42,960 bases of DNA from Gemmatimonadota bacterium (GCA_003223455.1 QHVE01000015.1:52982-95941); one strand, 5' to 3'. Positions 33,375 to 42,481 are shown, numbered from the stretch's first letter. The notes: a model not told the origin generated them from the sequence alone. Numbers and translations: made by a program.

Positions 33375-34901
33375 TTGAAGCCACAGAGGATGACTGCGCC
33401 CTCCCCGAGCCGTTTCCGCCAGGCCATTCGATCCGAGCTCGAAGGGATGACGAGCGTCGAGCGCTCGACCGGCGCGCTGCTTCTCGTGGGGGCGCTCCTG
33501 ATACGGCTCCTATACATCGGGCAGCCCATCCGGCACGACGAGGCGGTCACCTTCCTGGACTACGCATCCCAGCCCCTCGGTCTGGCGCTCAGCGACTATT
33601 CACTGCCCAACAATCACCTCTTTCACACGCTGCTCCTCAAGGCGACCACCTCGGTGCTCGGAGGTTCGCTGCCGGCGATTCGGCTTTGGGCGTTCGCGGC
33701 CGGAATGCTGACCGTACCTGCCGTCTACCTGCTCACCAGACGCTTTGCCGATCGGGGCGCCGCGTTGCTCGCCACCGCGCTCGCCGCCGCCTGGCCGGAG
33801 CTCGTCCACTATTCGACGAACGCGCGAGGCTACGCGCTCATCGCGCTCGGCTTTCTCGCCCTGCTGGCGCTGGGTGACGAGATGGCCGAGCGAGACACCA
33901 GCGTGCTCGCCATCGCGATCGCGGTGGTGCTGGCGCTCGGGATGTACACCGCGCCGGTCATGCTCTATCCCGGCGGCGCTGCCCTGCTGTGGACCGTCGT
34001 CGAGCGCGGGCGCCGCGCAGGCGTCGCGGGCGTGCGCGGCCTGCTGCCGCGAGTCGCCGTGACCGTCGCGCTGGCGGGAATGTTGACGGCCATCGCCTAC
34101 TCACCGGTCGTCGTTCGCTCCGGTCTCGCACCGCTGCTGAGCAACCGGTACGTCGTCGCGTTGTCGTTTCGCGAGTTCCTCAGGACGATGCCCGCATTCG
34201 CCGGCGACCTGGCGCAGTCGCTCGGGCTCGGAATTCCGCTTCCCGTGCTCGGCCTGCTCGTCGCCGCCGGAGCATTTGGCGCGTTCCATCCGCGCGAGGG
34301 ACGTGACCGACGACTCGCCCTCGTGCTGACCGTGCTCGGATGGTGCGGGCTCCTTCTCGCGGCCACGCGCCGAGCGCCACCGGCCCGTGTGTTCTTGTTC
34401 CTCGTGCCCCTTGGCTGCGCGTACGCGGGAATGGGGTGCGCGCTCGTGGTGCGACGGCTCGCGCTCGTGCGGCTCGCGGATGTGCGCACCGCATGCGCCA
34501 TCGTCGCGCTTTGCCTAGCCGGCTTTCTCGCGACGAGTTCCATACGCAGCCGCGCCGTCCTTCGAACGCTCGAGACGGGGACGCTCGCCGACGCACCGGT
34601 GACCGCGTCCTATCTGCTCGCTCGGCTACGTCCCGGCGACCGGATCGTGGTGAGAAATCCGTGCAACATCGTTCTCGACTACTACCTTCTGAGAGGTGGT
34701 GGTCGACGCCTTCGCGAGATCGACTCACGCGCATCTACCGGCCACGTGTTCGTCGTCGTGGAGCCGCGTCACCTCCAGACGCTGGAGATGGTGCAGGCGA
34801 TCGAGCCGCGTGTGCCCTGGTCAGCGCTGACGCTTCAGGCGCCCGTAGACACGTTCACGTCGGCCCGCGTGTACACCTACCGCGCCGCGTCGACCGAGTA
34901 G
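33375..34901 (+). CDS. GT39-like polytopic glycosyltransferase
   Basis: This is a membrane protein of about 508 residues with around ten or more helices. Near the start, IRHDEAVTFLDYAS matches the catalytic acidic motif of dolichol-phosphate-mannose-type GT39/PMT enzymes. The C-terminal soluble part (from about residue 400) is RLRPGDRIVVRNPCNIVLDYYLL. It may move a sugar from a polyprenyl-phosphate donor. The TTG start at 33375 follows AGGAAGG; an ATG at 33390 is an alternative. It is the second such enzyme in the window (see 18470-20029). Confidence 0.8.
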   Translation: MKPQRMTAPSPSRFRQAIRSELEGMTSVERSTGALLLVGALLIRLLYIGQPIRHDEAVTFLDYASQPLGLALSDYSLPNNHLFHTLLLKATTSVLGGSLPAIRLWAFAAGMLTVPAVYLLTRRFADRGAALLATALAAAWPELVHYSTNARGYALIALGFLALLALGDEMAERDTSVLAIAIAVVLALGMYTAPVMLYPGGAALLWTVVERGRRAGVAGVRGLLPRVAVTVALAGMLTAIAYSPVVVRSGLAPLLSNRYVVALSFREFLRTMPAFAGDLAQSLGLGIPLPVLGLLVAAGAFGAFHPREGRDRRLALVLTVLGWCGLLLAATRRAPPARVFLFLVPLGCAYAGMGCALVVRRLALVRLADVRTACAIVALCLAGFLATSSIRSRAVLRTLETGTLADAPVTASYLLARLRPGDRIVVRNPCNIVLDYYLLRGGGRRLREIDSRASTGHVFVVVEPRHLQTLEMVQAIEPRVPWSALTLQAPVDTFTSARVYTYRAASTE

Positions 34902-34907
34902 GCGCGC

Positions 34908-34945
34908 CACCAAGCTGGGGTTTCCCGCAATCGGGTTCGCTGGTG
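34908..34945 (+). terminator. Possible weak hairpin after the GT39-like gene
   Basis: CACCAAGC (34908-34915) pairs imperfectly with GCTGGTG (34939-34945) just after the stop. The stem is short and has a bulge. Confidence 0.25.
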
Positions 34946-35032
34946 CGGGAGTTGTATGGATGGACAGTCCGACGTCCGCTGTCGTGCCCGGCGCCGGGAG
35001 CTGCACCTGAATTCCTACTATCTCCCCCTCAC

Positions 35033-35602
35033 ATGCTTCGGACCCGTCCCAGAATCGCCGCGATCGCGCTCGTCGCCCTCACCGCCCTGGGCTGCCAGGC
35101 GACTCCGCGCAGTGGATCAGGGCCAGCCGCCGCCTCTTCGAGCGCGATGCAGCCGGTGGACGGCCCCGCCGTGCAGGCCGCATCGATGGAGAAAGCGGGC
35201 GAATACCTCACGGTGGTGGCCGGATGCAACGACTGTCACACCGAGAACTGGTCGAAGAGCGAGGGCAAGGTCCCGCCCGAGGAGCGCATGTCGGGGATGA
35301 AGGTCGGGTTCCGCGGGCCGTGGGGCACCGTGTACGGCAAGAACCTGCGGACGATCGTGCAACGCATGTCCGAAGACCGGTGGGTCAAGGTCCTCACTAC
35401 CGCCGACAGCGGCGATGGGAAGCCTCCGATGCCATGGTGGAACACGGCCCAGATGAGCGAGCGCGACCTCAGGGCGATGTACCGCTACGTGAAGTCGCTG
35501 GGCCCGAAGCAGAACGGGGTGCCGCGGGGGCTGCCGGCGGGCAAGGAGCCGACGACATCCTACTATTCATTGGAGCCGAAGCAGCCTGGGCAGGGCCAGT
35601 GA
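35033..35602 (+). CDS. Monoheme c-type cytochrome-like lipoprotein
   Basis: This 189-residue exported protein has lipobox LTALGC (C21) and one heme-binding motif C65-N-D-C68-H69. A likely distal Met is M133 (GKPPMPWWN), and a C-terminal helix holds RDLRAMYRYVKSLGP, as in class I cytochrome domains. It should carry electrons in the periplasm or at the outer membrane; no partner oxidoreductase is adjacent. The ATG at 35033 is just downstream of a short gap with no clear promoter. Confidence 0.82.
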   Translation: MLRTRPRIAAIALVALTALGCQATPRSGSGPAAASSSAMQPVDGPAVQAASMEKAGEYLTVVAGCNDCHTENWSKSEGKVPPEERMSGMKVGFRGPWGTVYGKNLRTIVQRMSEDRWVKVLTTADSGDGKPPMPWWNTAQMSERDLRAMYRYVKSLGPKQNGVPRGLPAGKEPTTSYYSLEPKQPGQGQ

Positions 35603-35672
35603 GGATCTGCAGCCGCGGCCGCTCAGCCCGATTGGTCCGTTCAATGCTTTGAGGACGGCCGCTGGTGGCGGA

Positions 35673-35694
35673 CGGGCCCTCACACATGGGCCCG
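35673..35694 (+). terminator. Small GC hairpin after the cytochrome gene
   Basis: CGGGCCC (35673-35679) and GGGCCCG (35688-35694) form a 7-bp stem with an 8-base loop, 70 bases after the cytochrome stop and 40 bases before the next start. It could end transcription or shape a 5' leader. Confidence 0.35.
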
Positions 35695-35733
35695 CAACGC
35701 TCGTCACCTCGCCTCACTTCAACTGGAAGCCAG

Positions 35734-36189
35734 ATGCCCCAATTCCGATACCGATTTTCCTCGCGCGCGGGTCGCGCCTTGCTGCTCACCACCGCGCTTG
35801 CCCTCGCCAGCGGGGCATGGACGTCGAGGCGCGACGTGGCACGTCACGAGGCTCGACCGTTCGAAACCATCGTACGGCTGACGAGCCTCGGTCTGGAGCG
35901 GCCGACCTCGGACTCGGTGCGCGTGATCGTCTACTCGAGCGGGCCGGCCCGGATCGGCGTCGACCAGCTCGATCTGCGACCGCTCACCGACACGGTGCGA
36001 CTCTCGTCGCTGCCGATGCTCGCGCTCGACGTTTCACAGGCCGACGTTCACGTTCGCCTGCTCTCGCCCGGTCGGATGCGGCTCGCCGGCGACGTGCTCG
36101 GTGGGCGCGCCGTCCGCTTCACCGCCACCGGCCGGCACGTCGTGATCCTGAAGGGTGGCGTAGGCGCAGACACGATCACGGATCCCTGA
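35734..36189 (+). CDS. Exported protein of unknown function, 151 aa
   Basis: The N-terminus has a signal sequence (about residues 13-29, RALLLTTALALASGAW). The rest looks like a small beta-rich domain with alternating strands (SVRVIVYSSGPARIGVDQLDL, VRFTATGRHVVILKGG). GGAAG lies five bases before the ATG at 35734. It ends at a perfect hairpin shared with the convergent DUF4142 gene. No family is recognised. Confidence 0.6.
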   Translation: MPQFRYRFSSRAGRALLLTTALALASGAWTSRRDVARHEARPFETIVRLTSLGLERPTSDSVRVIVYSSGPARIGVDQLDLRPLTDTVRLSSLPMLALDVSQADVHVRLLSPGRMRLAGDVLGGRAVRFTATGRHVVILKGGVGADTITDP

Positions 36190-36205
36190 TCCGGGTGAAA
36201 TCCGA

Positions 36206-36239
36206 ACGGCCTGCGGTCACTCCCGTGACCGCAGGCCGT
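36206..36239. terminator. Perfect 15-bp bidirectional hairpin between convergent genes
   Basis: ACGGCCTGCGGTCAC (36206-36220) and its exact complement (36225-36239) surround a 4-base loop, between a plus-strand stop at 36189 and a minus-strand stop at 36268. The design matches the hairpin at 27447-27479. Confidence 0.85.
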
Positions 36240-36267
36240 CATCGCATCCCAGTGCCTGGCGCGACCG

Positions 36268-36942
36268 CTACTGCTTCGGCGTGCTCGTCGCGGGCGGCGG
36301 CGGAGCGGCTGTGCCACCTTGTGCTCCGACTGGCGTCGCGGCGCCGTGCTCCAGCGTACGGAGCGCATTCAGCTCCGCCTGGTGTTTCTGCAGGAACTGT
36401 GCGTTTTCCGGCAGCGTCGGCGTCGGCGGCGCTGCCTTCGGGCTCCCCATGAAGCGCTCGGCCTGCGCGACGGCGATCGAGGCGACGAAGTAGTCCTTCG
36501 CCGACATCCCCGTCGACTCGATGACCTTGGCGATGGCGGGATTGTCCTCGAGCCGCTTGCGTCCCGCGTTCATCGTGCCGACCTGCGTGTTGACGCCGGC
36601 GTCGCTCACCTCCTTGTCGAACAGCGCACGCACGGCGGGATCGCGGCGGCGGAGTACGACGAGACTGTCGCTCGCCGCGACGAACTGGCGGAAGTTCTGA
36701 TCGGTGAGCTTGTACTCCGTCGCATGCTCGACGCTCTTCGCGTCGGTCGGTGTGATCTGCGCCGTGCCCCCCGCGACAGGCGTGGCGGCGTTGTTCAGAC
36801 CCGTGTCGATCTTCGCCGCCGCGGCGACATTGCCAGCCGCGGTGTCGGTAGTAGTGTTCTCCGACCGGCTGCAGGCGACGAGCGCAACGCCGAGCGCCAT
36901 CGCCGCAGCGCGGCGCGCGATCAAGAGGTTCATGTCTCGCAT
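36268..36942 (-). CDS. DUF4142 lipoprotein
   Basis: This 224-residue lipoprotein has lipobox LVAC (GVALVACSRS). The DUF4142 helical domain spans about residues 70-190 (FRQFVAASDSLVVLRRRDPAVRALFDKEV ... KDYFVASIAVAQAERFM). A Pro/Ala-rich tail follows. The start ATG 36942 has GGAG five bases upstream; ATG 36933 is an in-frame alternative. The gene is divergent from the penicillin acylase, with 124 bases between starts. The family's function is not established. Confidence 0.82.
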   Translation of the reverse strand: MRDMNLLIARRAAAMALGVALVACSRSENTTTDTAAGNVAAAAKIDTGLNNAATPVAGGTAQITPTDAKSVEHATEYKLTDQNFRQFVAASDSLVVLRRRDPAVRALFDKEVSDAGVNTQVGTMNAGRKRLEDNPAIAKVIESTGMSAKDYFVASIAVAQAERFMGSPKAAPPTPTLPENAQFLQKHQAELNALRTLEHGAATPVGAQGGTAAPPPPATSTPKQ

Positions 36943-36985
36943 GCTGTCTCCGATGAAGAGGTTCGATTCTCCTGGTCGCATCCGA

Positions 36986-37018
36986 CGTGCCCGGCGGGGC
37001 GAGGCTCCGCCAGGCACG
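36986..37018. other. Stem-loop in the divergent DUF4142 / acylase region
   Basis: CGTGCCCGGCGGGG (36986-36999) pairs with CTCCGCCAGGCACG (37005-37018) with one mismatch and a G-T wobble around a 5-base loop. It lies between two divergent starts, so it could be an operator dyad or a 5' leader hairpin of the acylase message. Confidence 0.5.
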
Positions 37019-37066
37019 ACGTTCGCTGCACGGCCGCGTCCGCCCCGTAGTCGATGACACGCTGAC

Positions 37067-39547
37067 GTGCGCGTGCTTCGTCTTCTCGGCGCAGTGCTCG
37101 TGCTCGGCGCGGGACTGTTCATCGGCGCGCGACCGATCGGACCCGCGCCTGCGCTGGGAGCGTTTCTCGAGCCGGCGCACGGCGTGTGGGCGCTGGCGCG
37201 CGCGGCCGCCTCGCCGGCGGGACTCGACGCGAGCGTCGCCGGACTTCGCGAGCCGGTGGAAGTGGTGTACGACGACCGCGCCGTGCCGCACATCTTCGCG
37301 CGCAGCGAGGAGGACGCCTACCGCGCGCTTGGCTACGTTGTCGCGCGCGACCGGCTGTTCCAGCTCTACGCTCAGACGCTCGCGGCGAGCGGGCGTCTCA
37401 CGGAGATCGGCGGCGCGCAGGCACTGCCGCTCGACCGGGAGATGCGCCAGCTCGGGCTCACGCGCGCGGCCGAGGGGATCGCGGCGCGGCTCGGCGACAC
37501 GAGCGTCACGGTGCGCATGGCGCGAGCGTACGCCGACGGGGTGAACGCGTACATCGCCCGTATGCCCGCCGCCGAGCTGCCGCTCGAGTTCCGACTGCTC
37601 GGCAGGCGTCCGCCGAAGTGGGAGCCGATCGACAGCTACTTCCTGCAGAACCGCATGGGTTGGACGCTCGCAAACATCGCGAACGAGCGTGATCGCGTGG
37701 GCGCCGCGGCGAAGGTCGGTGCCGCCGCCGCGAACGCGCTCTTCCCCGACGACTCGCCGATCGTCGAGCCGATTCAGCCGAATGGGCAGGGCACGCCGCG
37801 CTTCGACACGTCGCCGCTGCCACCGCCGGGCGCTCCCGACAGCGCGAGCATGCTGCTGGGCGCCACCGATGCGTGGCTGCCATCGCGCCGGCGCGCGCGC
37901 GCGGACGACGAGGACGCGCCATGGAGAGCGAGCAACAACTGGGCGGTGATGCCGAAGCGCAGCGCCACGGGGCACGCCCTCCTTGCCGGCGATCCGCATC
38001 TCGATCTCACGCTCCCCTCGATCTGGTACGAGGCGCATCTCGTCGTGCCCGGACGGCTCGACGTGTACGGCGCGACGATCCCGGGGCTGCCGGCCGTCGT
38101 GCTCGGCTTCAATCGCGACGTCGCCTGGACGTTCACGAACACCGGCGCCGACGTGATGGACTACTACGTCGAGGAGGTGGACGACGACCGGCATCCGACG
38201 CGGCACCGCGTCGACGGCGCGTGGCGTCCGATCGAGCCGCGCGTGGAGGTGTATCGCGGACAGAAGGGCCAGACGATCGCCGTCGACACCGTGTACTACA
38301 CGTTCCGTGGCCCGATGCAGCGTGTGCGCGGCCGCTGGCTCTCGCTTCGCTGGACGGTGCTCGACGCGGGACGTGAGGCGGCGGGGTTCATCGAAGGTGC
38401 GCGCGCGCGAACCGCCGCGGAGTTCGAGGACGCGATGGCGCGCACGTACCGCGCGCCGGCGCAGAACATGCTCGCGGCCGATCGCGCCGGGCACATCGCC
38501 ATTCGCTCGACCGGGCGCTATCCGATTCGTGCGCGCAACGGTTCGGTACCGCTCGACGGCACATCGAGCGCGAACGACTGGAAGAGCGATCTGCCCCTCG
38601 AGCGTTGGCCGCAGGCGTTCGATCCGGCGCAGGGCTATCTCGCGTCGGCGAATCAGCAGCCCGTCGATCCGCGCGCCGTCGATTTCTGGTTCGGTGGCAG
38701 CTACGACCCGTGGCGTGCGCTGCGCATCAACGCACTGCTGCGCGCGGACAGCGCCGTCACCGTCGACGACATGCGCCGCTTTCAGACCGATCCCGGCAGC
38801 GCGCGCGCCGATCTCTACGTGCCGTACTTCCTGAACGCCGCGCTGCGTGTGGCGTCACGCGGCACGGGCCCCAACCGTGTCGTGCTCGCGGAGGCCGGCC
38901 GATTGCTCAACCGGTGGGACCGCCGCTACACCGCGTCGAACACGGGGGCCGTGCTGTTCGAGTCGGCCATGCGCGAGGCGGCGATGGAAACGTGGGACGA
39001 GCTCGCGAGCGAGAATGGTGCGCGGCGAGTGACGCCGTCGAGCGCAGTGTTCGCGCGCCTGATGCACGATTCGGCGAGCGCATGGTGGGACGATCGCAGC
39101 ACGCCGCAGGTGGAAGATCGCGATGCGATTCTCGCCTCGAGCCTCGTGTCGGCGTTCCTTGCCACGCGCCAGCGCCTCGGCACGCCGGGGGACAGCGGGT
39201 GGCGCTGGTCGAACGTGCACCACGTCAACATCCCGCACCTGCTGCGCATCCCCGCGCTGTCGGCGCTCGGCATGCCGATCGATGGGGGGCCAGGGACGCT
39301 GAGCCCGATCGCCATCGGCGGTTCGAATGGGCCGAGCTGGCGCATGGTCGTCGAGCTCGGACCCACCGTCCATGCGTGGACGACGTATCCGGGCGGGCAG
39401 TCGGGCAATCCGGCGAGCCCGCGGTACAAGGACCGCATCCCGCAGTGGCTCGCGGGCACGCTCGAGGCGGTGCACGTGCCGATGCGCGCCAGCGAGCTGC
39501 CACCGTCGCAGCGGAGCGGCTCGCTCACGCTGCTTCCGGGTCGCTGA
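37067..39547 (+). CDS. Penicillin acylase-family N-terminal nucleophile hydrolase
   Basis: This 826-residue exported enzyme has a signal segment (residues 1-21), an alpha-chain region (about 55-285), a linker with Pro/Asp/Arg-rich spacer, and the beta-chain start at Ser289 in SNNWAV. Autocleavage before Ser289 should give the N-terminal nucleophile. Other family features are HLDLTLPSIWYEAHLV, the segment AWTFTNTGADVMDYY, and LGTPGDSGWRWSNVHHVNIPHL near the C-terminus. It hydrolyses amides or N-acyl lactones; the true substrate is unknown. The GTG start has no strong ribosome site. It heads a plus-strand run of small genes. Confidence 0.92.
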   Translation: MRVLRLLGAVLVLGAGLFIGARPIGPAPALGAFLEPAHGVWALARAAASPAGLDASVAGLREPVEVVYDDRAVPHIFARSEEDAYRALGYVVARDRLFQLYAQTLAASGRLTEIGGAQALPLDREMRQLGLTRAAEGIAARLGDTSVTVRMARAYADGVNAYIARMPAAELPLEFRLLGRRPPKWEPIDSYFLQNRMGWTLANIANERDRVGAAAKVGAAAANALFPDDSPIVEPIQPNGQGTPRFDTSPLPPPGAPDSASMLLGATDAWLPSRRRARADDEDAPWRASNNWAVMPKRSATGHALLAGDPHLDLTLPSIWYEAHLVVPGRLDVYGATIPGLPAVVLGFNRDVAWTFTNTGADVMDYYVEEVDDDRHPTRHRVDGAWRPIEPRVEVYRGQKGQTIAVDTVYYTFRGPMQRVRGRWLSLRWTVLDAGREAAGFIEGARARTAAEFEDAMARTYRAPAQNMLAADRAGHIAIRSTGRYPIRARNGSVPLDGTSSANDWKSDLPLERWPQAFDPAQGYLASANQQPVDPRAVDFWFGGSYDPWRALRINALLRADSAVTVDDMRRFQTDPGSARADLYVPYFLNAALRVASRGTGPNRVVLAEAGRLLNRWDRRYTASNTGAVLFESAMREAAMETWDELASENGARRVTPSSAVFARLMHDSASAWWDDRSTPQVEDRDAILASSLVSAFLATRQRLGTPGDSGWRWSNVHHVNIPHLLRIPALSALGMPIDGGPGTLSPIAIGGSNGPSWRMVVELGPTVHAWTTYPGGQSGNPASPRYKDRIPQWLAGTLEAVHVPMRASELPPSQRSGSLTLLPGR

Positions 39548-39551
39548 CGCG

Positions 39552-39899
39552 ATGCTCGCGCTCCTCGCCACGGCGATTGCGATGGCCTCGCTCACCTGGC
39601 TCCTCGGGTGGTGGGGCATCGTCATCGCGGCGCTGGTGGCGGGGACGCTGCTGCGCCGACGCGGCGCTCCCTGGCTCGTCGCGCTCAGCGCAATCGTCGC
39701 GTGGGGGGCGCTGCTCGCCGTCGACTCGTTCGGCGGCCGGTTCGCCGCGCTCGCGACGTCGATCGCCGGTGTGATGCGTGTGCCCGTGCCGGCGCTGCTC
39801 ATCGTGACGCTGCTCTTCGGTGCGCTGCTCGCGTGGAGCGCGGCCGTCGTCGGAGACGAGATCGGGCGACGCGTGCGCTCGACCCCACCGTCCGCGTAG
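39552..39899 (+). CDS. Small integral membrane protein, about 3 helices
   Basis: This 115-residue hydrophobic protein has helices near residues 5-33, 42-60 and 77-98. It begins four bases after the acylase stop. There is no recognisable domain. It is probably co-transcribed with the acylase and may be unrelated to it. Confidence 0.65.
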   Translation: MLALLATAIAMASLTWLLGWWGIVIAALVAGTLLRRRGAPWLVALSAIVAWGALLAVDSFGGRFAALATSIAGVMRVPVPALLIVTLLFGALLAWSAAVVGDEIGRRVRSTPPSA

Positions 39900-39957
39900 C
39901 GGCGCACGCGCGAGGCTGGCTCTCGCGCGCCCGCGTCACGGCGGGCAGCTTTCCCCC

Positions 39958-40491
39958 ATGTCGCTTTCGCACGAGCTCACACTCGAGTCGCTTGGCGCCG
40001 CGCCGCTTTCGGGTGACGCGCCGGCCTGCGCCGTCCGCCTCGTGGACGCGCTCCGGCGTACTACACCGGCGCTGCTGGCGCTCGACGATGCCGCCACGAT
40101 GCGTCGTCCCGCACCGGGCAAGTGGTCGCCGCGCGAGATCATCGGCCATCTCGTCGATTCCGCCAGCAACAACCATCAGCGCTTCGTGCGCATGCGCGAG
40201 CGCGACGAGCTCGTCGTCGAGGGCTACGAGCAGGACGAATGGGTGGTCGCGCAGCGCTACCAGGACGCGCCGTGGACCGAGCTCGTGGTGCTGTGGATGA
40301 CGTACAACCGACACCTCGCGCGTCTCATGGCGGCGACCCCCGCGGCGGATCGCGACCGCGTGCGCCAGCGCCACAACCTGCATCTTCGCGCGTATCGCCC
40401 CATGCCCGCCGACCGCGCTGTGACGCTCGGCTACTTCATGAACGACTACGTCGAGCATCTCGAGCATCATCTCGCGCAGGTGCTCGGATGA
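39958..40491 (+). CDS. DinB-family four-helix metalloprotein
   Basis: This 177-residue soluble protein of the DinB/YfiT-like fold has metal-binding His candidates in EIIGHLVDSASNNHQRF and YVEHLEHHLAQVLG. Such proteins use a metal in thiol-transferase or hydrolase reactions; here the substrate is unknown. It is not related to the Y-family polymerase also called DinB. Its stop overlaps the next start (ATGA, 40488-40491). Confidence 0.82.
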   Translation: MSLSHELTLESLGAAPLSGDAPACAVRLVDALRRTTPALLALDDAATMRRPAPGKWSPREIIGHLVDSASNNHQRFVRMRERDELVVEGYEQDEWVVAQRYQDAPWTELVVLWMTYNRHLARLMAATPAADRDRVRQRHNLHLRAYRPMPADRAVTLGYFMNDYVEHLEHHLAQVLG

Positions 40492-40937
40492 CGGATCCGC
40501 GCCCGCCTCTGCCCACCTCCACGTCGCTGCGGCCGGCGCTCGCGCTGCTCGCCGGCCTTGGCGTGACGGTGCTCATCGTCTTCGTCGGCGTCACGGTTTC
40601 GACGCTCGCCGCGTTGCGCGGCGTGGATCCGAAGTCGTACGTGGCCCCCTTCTGGACCTATCCGACCCACCTCGTCATCAGCGCGCTGGGCGCGATGGCC
40701 GGCGGGTTCACGACGGCGCGGATCACGACGGGCCGCACGCTGTTCACGACGCTCGTGCTCGCGTTGATCCTGCTCATGTCCGCGCTCACCCCCGTGCTGC
40801 GCCGTACCGCGCGCGCGCCCGGGGAGCCGGACTGGTATCCGCTGTCGCTCGCCATCGCGAGTCCCATCGCCGCGCTGCTCGGTGGAATCATCGAGCGGCG
40901 CCGCTCGCTCACGTATTCACCGACGCCGTCCGCGTAG
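40488..40937 (+). CDS. Four-helix membrane protein of unknown function
   Basis: This 149-residue protein has four hydrophobic stretches (for example VTVLIVFVGVTVSTLAAL, HLVISALGAMAGGFTTARI, TLVLALILLMSALTPVL, LAIASPIAALLGGII). It is translationally coupled to the DinB-family gene. No family is recognised. Confidence 0.72.
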   Translation: MTDPRPPLPTSTSLRPALALLAGLGVTVLIVFVGVTVSTLAALRGVDPKSYVAPFWTYPTHLVISALGAMAGGFTTARITTGRTLFTTLVLALILLMSALTPVLRRTARAPGEPDWYPLSLAIASPIAALLGGIIERRRSLTYSPTPSA

Positions 40938-41003
40938 GAACACTCCGTGCGAAGCGGGGTCTCTCCCGCTGGACGCTGGGTATGCACCACCACAGCATTG
41001 CCA

Positions 41004-41477
41004 ATGCGCCGACTCGCTCTCCCCGCTCTGCTGGTCGTGATGCTCCCCCTGCGTGCCGCGGCGCAGACGCCGGACGACACGACCGGTTATGTCCACATCT
41101 CACCGGCGGTCGGCTTCCACTACGGCGTACCCCTCAAGATCTCCGTGGCGGCGGGCGGCCTGTTCGACTTCCGCGGTCCCCACGACGACGGCGTCATCGC
41201 GATGGCGGAGATGGGGCAGGGGGGTGGCGAGCTGTCGATCGGCTATTTCCGGATGATCCGCTTCGGGCAGGGTTTCGACGTGCGCCTCGCCGGACTCCGC
41301 ACCCTCCCCGATCCACGCAGCGCTGCACCGGAGACGACGTATTTGGGCGCCGAAGCCCACGTGATGTTCCTGCTCGGCGTCGGCGGCCGGATCGGCTATT
41401 TCCGTCGCGCCACCCCGTACTCCGGACCGAACACGTACGACAACGTCGGATCATTCCGCGTATCGGTCGGCCTCTAG
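41004..41477 (+). CDS. Exported outer-membrane-like protein, 157 aa
   Basis: An N-terminal signal peptide (residues 1-17, ending RAAAQ) precedes a beta-rich domain with Gly/aromatic alternation (YVHISPAVGFHYGVPLKISVAAGG, GGELSIGYFRMIRFGQGF, VRLAGLRTL, GGRIGYFRRATPY), ending in a hydrophobic strand. This looks like a small beta-barrel. The start ATG 41004 begins the signal peptide; an in-frame earlier start would disrupt it. Function is unknown. Confidence 0.65.
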   Translation: MRRLALPALLVVMLPLRAAAQTPDDTTGYVHISPAVGFHYGVPLKISVAAGGLFDFRGPHDDGVIAMAEMGQGGGELSIGYFRMIRFGQGFDVRLAGLRTLPDPRSAAPETTYLGAEAHVMFLLGVGGRIGYFRRATPYSGPNTYDNVGSFRVSVGL

Positions 41478-41479
41478 CC

Positions 41480-41617
41480 ATGCGCGACGTCGATTGGCCA
41501 TTGGCGATCGTGCTCGCGGTCGTGTTCGTGGCGATGTCGGTCGTCCGGTGGCGCTATTTCCGCTCCGTGGCGCGGCGTCGGGCGCGGCGTCCCGAGGGCG
41601 ACGACACCCCGCGCTGA
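41480..41617 (+). CDS. Small single-helix membrane protein, 45 aa
   Basis: One transmembrane helix (WPLAIVLAVVFVAMSVVRWRYF) and a very basic tail (RSVARRRARRP). The ATG starts two bases after the preceding stop and is probably co-translated. Such mini-proteins often modulate membrane complexes, but here the role is unknown. Confidence 0.5.
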   Translation: MRDVDWPLAIVLAVVFVAMSVVRWRYFRSVARRRARRPEGDDTPR

Positions 41618-41660
41618 ACGTTCGCGCTGGACTGCACGGTTCTTGTACTCGAACCGACGC

Positions 41661-42452
41661 ATGGGCATTCGCGAGACCGAAGTCCGCTCGCTCGGCGAGC
41701 TCATCGACCGGGTCACCCCCGAAAAGCCGGATCCCGTCACTGGCCGGCGCCGTGACTCGTGCGTCTACCATGGATCGGCTGACGCCTCGCGCTCGCTGCT
41801 CACGAGCCTCGATCGACTGGGCGGAGTCGATCCGCCCCACACGAAGACGGGGCTCGAGGAGCACATCCTCCGCAACTTCGCGCGCTACTCCCGTCCGCAC
41901 CTGCAACACGCGACGAACGAGTGGGAGCTGCTCGTCGCCGCACAGCACCACGGCGTGCCCACGCGCCTGCTCGACTGGAGCTACTCGCCGCTCGTCGCGG
42001 CGCACTTCGCGACGCTCGGCGACGCCGACGCCGACCGCGTCATCTGGCGGCTCGACTGGAAGCGCGTGCATCGGAAGTTCGGCTTTCCCGAGCTCGCCCT
42101 GTTGATCGACGATCTGCACCGGCTGGTCGGTCGCGACGGGGAGTTCACCCCCTGGCGACTGATCGCGGAGGGGCGCGAGGCGAAGCCCTTCGCGTGCATG
42201 ATCGAGCCGCCGACGCTCGACGCGCGCATCTCCGCGCAGACGGCGACGTTCACGCTCAGCTCCGACACGACACGGGCATTCGACGACTTCCTCGACGAGC
42301 ACGGACTCGAGGACGCACTGACGCGTTTCGTGATCCCGCGCCAATCGGCCGACTGCGTGCGCGATCAGCTCGACATGGCGGGTATGGACGAACGACGCCT
42401 GTTCCCCGACCTCGACGGCGTCGCGGCGCAGATGCGGCGGTATTACAGCTAG
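41661..42452 (+). CDS. FRG-domain protein
   Basis: This 263-residue cytoplasmic protein carries an FRG domain. The typical core is WELLVAAQHHGVPTRLLDW plus the following SPLVAAHFAT (residues 88-117). The name-giving Phe-Arg-Gly position reads Tyr-His-Gly (CVYHGSADASRSLLTSL). FRG domains are seen beside phage-defence and toxin genes elsewhere, but no such neighbours exist here. ATG 41661 is chosen over a TTG at 41643. A composite hairpin element follows the gene. Confidence 0.88.
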   Translation: MGIRETEVRSLGELIDRVTPEKPDPVTGRRRDSCVYHGSADASRSLLTSLDRLGGVDPPHTKTGLEEHILRNFARYSRPHLQHATNEWELLVAAQHHGVPTRLLDWSYSPLVAAHFATLGDADADRVIWRLDWKRVHRKFGFPELALLIDDLHRLVGRDGEFTPWRLIAEGREAKPFACMIEPPTLDARISAQTATFTLSSDTTRAFDDFLDEHGLEDALTRFVIPRQSADCVRDQLDMAGMDERRLFPDLDGVAAQMRRYYS

Positions 42453-42481
42453 GGCCAGGGGCTGGAGAAGGTGGGCGAGTG

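Noticed and set aside
36239-38494. 751-codon minus-strand frame across the acylase gene and DUF4142 gene
   Set aside because: It overlaps two well-supported genes in other frames and is Arg/His/Ala-rich without motifs.
39958-40491. DinB label suggesting a translesion polymerase to go with the mutasome
   Set aside because: The protein is the four-helix DinB/YfiT-like metalloprotein fold with conserved His residues, not the Y-family polymerase.
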